Shown piece by piece: positions 7,301-9,811 of a stretch of 9,811 bases of DNA (the first letter of the stretch is position 1; every line of letters starts with the position of its first letter). Source of the stretch: Actinomycetes bacterium (GTDB lineage: Bacteria; Actinomycetota; CALGFH01); contig JASLIH010000236.1 in the NCBI GenBank assembly GCA_030152105.1, forward strand, positions 1 through 9,811. The letters run 5' to 3'. Below the pieces are notes generated by a model. It was given only the letters and a program-made list of their open reading frames with translations. It had not been told where the DNA came from and did no database searches. Both the position numbers and the translations under genes were made by a program.

Positions 7301-7604
7301 CATGGCCCGGGCCAGGGCGCTCGCCCGCACCGGGTCGACCGCCGACGCCGAGCGGCTGGCTAGGGAGGCGGCCGAGCTGGCCGCGGCAACCCAATGTCCC
7401 CTCGTCCAGACCTCGACCCTGCTCACGCTCGCGCGCGTGCTGCTGCTTGGGAGCCGGCCTGGCGAGGCTCGGCAGGCCGCCCAAGACGCCCTGGCCGTGG
7501 CCGAGCGCAAGGGCGACCTGGCGTCATCGTCGCGGGCCCGCGCCCTGCTGGGCGAGCTGCGCTCCGCTGCCCCGGGCCCACGCCCACCTGCGCCGGGCAG
7601 GTAA
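4332..7604 (+). CDS. Zinc ribbon-class III adenylate/guanylate cyclase-AAA ATPase-TPR protein
   Basis: 1,090 residues, soluble, predicted to make cyclic nucleotide under control of an NTPase/TPR sensor module. Order: zinc ribbon CxxC-x10-CxxC (Cys14, 17, 28, 31); class III cyclase (about 44-215) with metal Asp54 (FSDLVGST), Lys94 and Asp98 (KFIGDAVMAVYG), and transition-state Asn172 and Arg176 (NVAARLE); AAA ATPase from MVGR (240) with Walker A GPAGVGKS (270-277) and Walker B IVVVDDLHWADP (377-388); a helical linker (LLAARLDRLDVEERAVLERA); then about 450 residues of degenerate TPR helices, ending in a Pro-rich tail. No transmembrane segment and no LuxR-type HTH at the C-terminus, unlike some mycobacterial relatives; the layout recalls human soluble adenylyl cyclase. 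The base-recognition position seven before Asn172 is Ile165, so ATP versus GTP use is open. Start: ATG 4332 has GAAGG 5 bases upstream; ATG 4362, lacking a Shine-Dalgarno, puts the zinc ribbon at the very N-terminus as in relatives and is the alternative. Confidence 0.9.
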   Translation: MAGLASYALRMPICAQCGEDNPARARFCLACGSPLAASGTGREVRKTVTVVFSDLVGSTPLGERLDPESLREVITRYYDRAAEVLARHGGTVAKFIGDAVMAVYGIPRLHEDDALRAVRGAAELSDALAELNRELEAAWGVRLALRTGVNTGEVVVGDAVHGQEIVVGDAVNVAARLEQAAGPGEVLIGEQTWRLVRDAATVEPVAPLAVKGKGDPVGAFRLLGVRPDTLGHARHLEAPMVGRTVELGLLDNALGTAVAGRSCHLALVLGPAGVGKSRLVQEFLATVEAQGTVLRGRCVEYGEGLTYRPIAEVIRQAAMASGRLGLRDLLKGEEHAAFVAEGLAGMAGTDGQTASREEVPWAVRRLFEALARGRPLIVVVDDLHWADPALLDLLEHVARFASDAPILIVGTARPELLDDRPDWGARSTEVEVMMLEPLGEDECVRLIGNLLGGAGVSTETAGTIARTAGGNPLFIEELIAELIDRRLLVRSHDRWEATADLAHVPIPGGVSALLAARLDRLDVEERAVLERATVVGQVFDRPAVDALSTEPERPAVGPRLAVLVRRQLILAEEAGGAVDGDAATAGPGRFRFRHLLIRDVTYEALPKRRRAELHERLADWLGREDGEVRPERDEIAGHHFEQAYRYLEQLGRIGPREVELAMRGARRLASGGRRAMSRDDPPAAVNLLSRALDLLPSGDPDRVASLLDLGDALAEAGEWRRAHEVLTEAADGAKLAGDRLLSARGTIALLYLGEVTRPRGWTEHAEREAGRAIALFEQSDDRIGLAHSWRVIAHVYNRRLQWAELERVGERIVAYARRAGDRRTETRILGGIAASLCLGPTPVEEAVERCERILAELGGALRPTMMVLDSLALCSAMLERFDEAERLLARADTIREELTGKLWKVGRVEFSAWTYLLAGRPGDAERVLRPAYEAFARIGEKGGTLAIHAALLAEAISAIGGRDEEAEQLSQIAEAAAADSEDAAAQGEWRMARARALARTGSTADAERLAREAAELAAATQCPLVQTSTLLTLARVLLLGSRPGEARQAAQDALAVAERKGDLASSSRARALLGELRSAAPGPRPPAPGR

Positions 7605-7629
7605 CGGGGGTGGGGCTCCGCAGTGCCGC

Positions 7630-8376
7630 TCAACCGGCCAGGTAGCCACCGTCGGCCGGCAGCACGGCGCCGGTCAGATAGGAGGCGTCGTCGCTTGCCA
7701 GAAAGACGGCCGCGGCGGCCACCTCTTCGGCGCGGGCGAGCCGGCGGATCCCCTGTCGGCTGAGCAGGCCGTCGAGAACTTCCTTGGGCATGCCGGCCGT
7801 GGTCGCCCGGAACGTCGGGGTGTCGATGACGCTTGGGCAGATCGCGTTCACGCGCACGCCGCTCTCTCCGTACTCAAGCGCTGCCGTCTTGGTGAGCTGT
7901 AGCAGCCCCGCCTTGGCCGCTGCGTAGTGCGCGAAGCCGGGCGCAGCGGCGAGTGCCAACGTGGCGGAAACGTTCACGACGGCGCCGCCGCCGCCCTCGA
8001 CCATGAGCGGGATCGCATGCTTCATCGTCAGGAACGGGCCCTTGAGATTGACCCGCATGACGAGCTCGAAGTTCTCCTCAGAAAGTTCCGTCAGCGGCCG
8101 TACCATGCCATCGACCCCAGCACAGTTGAACAGGGCGTCCAGGCGGCCGTGGGTCTGGCGGACCTCCGCCATCAGGCGGGCGACACTGCCGGCATCGGCC
8201 ACGTCGAGCCGGACGGCCCAGCTACGCTCCCCGAGCAGCGCAGCGGTCTGATCGGCGCCGTCCAGGTCGGTGCAGACGACGCTGGCGCCCTCCCTGACCA
8301 GCCGGGTGGCGATAGCGGCGCCCGTGCCCGAACCTGCACCTGTCACGATGGCAACTTGATCGTCGAACCTGCTCAT
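7630..8376 (-). CDS. SDR family oxidoreductase
   Basis: 248-residue classical short-chain dehydrogenase. TGAGSGTG (12-19) is the cofactor loop, with Thr18 replacing the usual Ile of GIG. Asp37 after the second strand (VVCTD) favours NAD(H). NCAG (84-87), Asn110 (RVN), catalytic Ser137 (NVSA), Tyr151 and Lys155 (YAAAK) are all present, with DGG near the C-terminus (242-244). The active site is intact; the substrate is unknown. Start ATG 8374-8376 is preferred over the upstream in-frame TTG at 8401-8403: MSRFDDQVAIVTG is the standard N-terminus and AGGGGAGG lies immediately upstream (AGGGG core spaced 5). It converges with the cyclase gene, with 25 bp between stops. A promoter with an embedded palindrome lies just upstream. 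It is clearly a different subgroup from the SDR at 1649-2425. Confidence 0.92.
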   Translation of the reverse strand: MSRFDDQVAIVTGAGSGTGAAIATRLVREGASVVCTDLDGADQTAALLGERSWAVRLDVADAGSVARLMAEVRQTHGRLDALFNCAGVDGMVRPLTELSEENFELVMRVNLKGPFLTMKHAIPLMVEGGGGAVVNVSATLALAAAPGFAHYAAAKAGLLQLTKTAALEYGESGVRVNAICPSVIDTPTFRATTAGMPKEVLDGLLSRQGIRRLARAEEVAAAAVFLASDDASYLTGAVLPADGGYLAG

Positions 8377-8406
8377 GGCCTCCCCTGCTCGAACGGCTGC
8401 CAACGC

Positions 8407-8436
8407 AGGCTACGGACGGCCCCGGCCGTCGGTCAA
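8407..8436 (-). promoter_or_regulatory. Promoter of the second SDR with palindrome in the spacer
   Basis: On the minus strand TTGACC (8431-8436, 5/6 to TTGACA), an 18-bp spacer and TAGCCT (8407-8412, TANNNT) form a sigma-70-like promoter. Start would be near 8400, giving a 5' UTR of about 24 nt that contains the Shine-Dalgarno. The spacer holds a perfect 7-bp inverted repeat, GACGGCC-CC-GGCCGTC on the plus strand (8415-8430), a good candidate operator for a dimeric repressor. No regulator gene is in the window. Confidence 0.5.
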
Positions 8437-8801
8437 CGCCACAGCGCCGTCGCCGCCGCCCGGGTACCCGACCGTCACAGAGCCGGTACCGACGTCCGGT
8501 CGGCCGCCCGTCACCCTTGCGACACGATGGACCACTGGGATCGGTGGTAGGACCCAGATCCAGCGACATTGAGACGGCCAGGCGACCCGACCAGTTCGTG
8601 GCTCGGGAGCCTCGGTCGATGTTCAGGGTCCTGCAAGGCCGCCTCGTATCCACTTCCAGCGTTCACGAGTCATTGTATGAGGCCAACCACCTACCTCCTC
8701 CTTCGATCTTCAGTGACTGACGGCGCGGTAGCCTTGCCCGAGCCAAGCTGACAATCTCGCCGCTCCCTCGGGGGAGCGCCCGGCGACGTGTAGGAGCCGC
8801 T
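8437..8801. other. Non-coding divergent region between SDR and DinB-fold gene
   Basis: About 365 bp with no supported gene; the short open frames on both strands have no protein features I recognise. The right part is relatively AT-rich for this window (8650-8760). It ends with a hairpin and a Shine-Dalgarno listed separately. I cannot assign a confident promoter for the DinB-fold gene. Confidence 0.5.
8761..8778 (+). promoter_or_regulatory. Hairpin in the leader of the DinB-fold gene
   Basis: Perfect 7-bp stem CGCTCCC / GGGAGCG closed by a TCGG tetraloop (8768-8771), 13 nt before AGGAG (8792-8796) and 23 nt before the ATG. There is no T-run after it, so it is not an ordinary intrinsic terminator; it could stabilise the leader or be a protein site. 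Confidence 0.4.
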
Positions 8802-9311
8802 ATGACCAGCGCAGAGTTGCTCGTCGATGCCTTCGGCAGGATCCGCGAGGTTGTCCACCGGGTTATCGACGGCCTCTCGCCCGAGCAGCTGGCGTTTCGA
8901 GTCGATCCCGAGGCGAACTCGATCGCCTGGTTGGTGTGGCACCTGACTCGCATCCAGGACGACCATCTGGCGGACGCCTTCGAGGCCGAGCAGGTCTGGC
9001 TCTCCCAGGGCTGGGTGGAGCGGTTCGGGTTGCCGTTCGACGCCCGGGATACCGGCTACGGGCACCGGGCCGATGACGTGGCGGCTGTGCAGGTGGGCTC
9101 CGGGGAGCTGCTGGTCGGCTACCACGACGCGGTCCACCAGCAGACGACCCGCGATGTGAAGGGTCTCAGCGACGCCGATCTGGCCCGCATCGTAGACTGG
9201 TCCTGGGATCCGCCGGTGTCGCTGAGTGTGCGGTTGGTGAGCGTGATCGCCGACGACCTCCAGCACGCCGGCCAGGCGGCCTTCATCCGCGGCATGCTGC
9301 AGCGCGGCTAG
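8802..9311 (+). CDS. DinB superfamily (DinB_2/DUF664-like) protein
   Basis: 169 residues, predicted four-helix bundle with a metal site; members of this fold include mycothiol- or bacillithiol-dependent transferases and isomerases and many uncharacterised proteins. Helix 1: TSAELLVDAFGRIREVVHRVIDGL; then SPEQLAFRVDPEANSIAWLVWHL with His47, the usual first metal ligand. The last helix reads VSVIADDLQHAGQAAFIRG, with His155 in the conserved HAGQ and Asp151 at the place where many relatives have the other His. His108 and His112 (YHDAVH) lie on a middle helix. Actinobacterial homologues often use mycothiol, which is a reasonable but unproven guess here. The start ATG has AGGAG 5 bases upstream (8792-8796). 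Length is normal and nothing is truncated. The remnant of a VOC gene follows 31 bp after the stop. Confidence 0.85.
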   Translation: MTSAELLVDAFGRIREVVHRVIDGLSPEQLAFRVDPEANSIAWLVWHLTRIQDDHLADAFEAEQVWLSQGWVERFGLPFDARDTGYGHRADDVAAVQVGSGELLVGYHDAVHQQTTRDVKGLSDADLARIVDWSWDPPVSLSVRLVSVIADDLQHAGQAAFIRGMLQRG

Positions 9312-9342
9312 GCCACCGGCACGCCGCGTCGCCGCAGCGGCC

Positions 9343-9581
9343 CCCCCGGCCGAGCTCGCTGTGCATCCGGTCGAGGAGGGCGGCTGGGCCAGCTGTTCCC
9401 GCTGTGCCACGACGTCGCCGTCACGGTGACCGCTCTGCGGGCCGAGGGATCGACGTGGCCAGGCCGGTCAGCGACCAGAGCTGGGGCTGCTGCGGCCATC
9501 GCCTTCCCCGTCGGGGTCGAGCTCGGCCTCTGGCACGCATCTTCATCACCGGTTCCGCCGACGGGCTGGGTCGAACAGTGA
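9343..9581 (+). pseudogene. Remnant of a VOC/glyoxalase-fold gene (C-terminal half, frameshifted)
   Basis: Reading across frames restores the second half of a VOC protein: PPAELAVHPVEEGGWA (frame from 9343), then QLFPLCHDVAVTVTALRAEG (from 9390), then IDVARPVSDQSWG (from 9449), then AIAFPVGVELGLWHASSS to the TGA at 9579-9581 (GCC ATC at 9495). The order matches the usual end of a small VOC protein (CHDV..TV..LRA.G, SDQSWG, P.GVELGLW), where the final Glu is the last metal ligand. At least three frame changes occur (about 9387-9392, 9447-9450, 9482-9494), and no N-terminal half is visible between the DinB-fold stop at 9311 and 9343. It is therefore truncated at the 5' end as well as frameshifted, and not functional. 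It is not related closely to the intact VOC gene at 457-876. Confidence 0.75.
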
Positions 9582-9604
9582 GGCCCGGGCTGCGGTGTGT
9601 GGCG

Positions 9605-9655
9605 TTGACACTCCAGCCCACATGGATCTAACGTACTAGATCGTTAGTACATAAT
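9605..9655 (+). promoter_or_regulatory. Promoter with overlapping palindromic operator
   Basis: A perfect TTGACA (9605-9610), an 18-bp spacer and TAACGT (9629-9634, TANNNT) form one promoter; CATAAT (9650-9655) is a possible second -10. The -10 region is covered by CTAACG-TACTAGAT-CGTTAG (9628-9647), 8 of 10 pairs symmetric around a central CTAG, and by an overlapping inverted repeat GTACTA-GATCGT-TAGTAC (9633-9650). The size and AACG/CGTT arms resemble TetR-family operators. This is the most AT-rich short stretch in the window. Confidence 0.6.
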
Positions 9656-9673
9656 GCTGGAAGGGGCATGCTG

Positions 9674-9811
9674 ATGCTCGGCTGGGCCCTAGCGATCACC
9701 ACCGCGGTCGCACTGCTTGGGCTCCTGCTGCGCTGGGCTGCCCGCCCCCCCGACACGGCCGCCATCGCCACCTGGGCCGCCAGCTACAACCTCAGGCTGC
9801 ACCCCGACGAG
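9674..9811 (+). CDS. Putative membrane-anchored protein (3' end outside window)
   Basis: Open frame of 46 codons running off the right edge; the product is not recognised. The N-terminus MLGWALAITTAVALLGLLLR is a strong hydrophobic segment (about 2-19) followed by Arg residues (RWAARPPD), as in a single N-terminal transmembrane anchor with the positive side in the cytoplasm; a signal peptide is less likely because no cleavage-type AxA follows directly. The next part, TAAIATWAASYNLRLHPDE, looks like the start of a soluble domain. AGGGG (9662-9666) is spaced 7 bases from the ATG at 9674; an in-frame ATG at 9668 is the alternative, with poorer spacing. The palindrome-bearing promoter lies directly upstream, so expression is probably regulated. 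The function cannot be judged from this fragment. Confidence 0.6.
   Translation, partial: MLGWALAITTAVALLGLLLRWAARPPDTAAIATWAASYNLRLHPDE

Noticed and set aside
4656..7484. A 942-codon open frame on the minus strand opposite the cyclase gene
   Set aside because: It is explained by the extreme G/C third-position bias of the sense gene. Its translation is Arg/Gly/Pro/Leu-rich with no recognisable domain, while the sense strand encodes clear cyclase, ATPase and TPR motifs.
4120..8757. 11-bp identity GCTGACAATCT at 4121-4131 and 8747-8757
   Set aside because: Several 11-bp matches are expected by chance in 10 kb, and the two copies lie at quite different distances from their genes.

Overview
The window (about 70% G+C by eye) reads like an accessory stretch of an actinobacterial chromosome. 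Supporting signs are strong G/C third-position bias, a PPOX-fold protein of the F420-using type, a class III cyclase/AAA ATPase/TPR giant, a DinB-fold protein, several short-chain dehydrogenases, and probable leaderless starts placed just behind TANNNT boxes. I cannot name a genus. No rRNA, tRNA, CRISPR array, transposase or integrase was seen.

Layout, left to right. 1-375 (+) is the 3' part of a PPOX-class, probably F420-dependent oxidoreductase. 457-876 (+) is a VOC/glyoxalase-fold protein with an excellent Shine-Dalgarno. Facing them is 891-1367 (-), a second split-barrel flavin/F420 protein. 1649-2425 (-) is an NAD-type SDR, and 2461-3259 (-) upstream of it is a decayed serine beta-lactamase-family hydrolase with two small frameshifts and one large internal deletion. 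Divergent from the wreck, 3435-4040 (+) encodes a protein made of two YCII-like units. The largest gene, 4332-7604 (+), encodes zinc ribbon, class III cyclase, AAA ATPase and TPR array, resembling soluble adenylyl cyclases and the mycobacterial cyclase/ATPase regulators. 7630-8376 (-) is a second SDR whose promoter carries a perfect palindrome in its spacer. 8802-9311 (+) is a DinB-fold protein. 9343-9581 (+) is an unlisted remnant of a VOC protein broken over four reading frames. At the right edge a TTGACA promoter region with overlapping palindromes precedes the first 46 codons of a membrane-anchored protein (9674 onward).

How the genes relate. Apart from the cyclase, the intact genes are small single-fold enzymes (PPOX, VOC, SDR, YCII, DinB) typical of actinobacterial redox and detoxification repertoires. 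They are mostly single-gene transcription units in alternating orientation, so no pathway can be deduced. Two units are pseudogenes, which suggests ongoing gene turnover. I did not find a clear new multi-gene system. The most interesting points are the two palindrome-bearing promoters, the hidden pseudogenes, the duplicated YCII fold and the altered active-site loop of the large cyclase.
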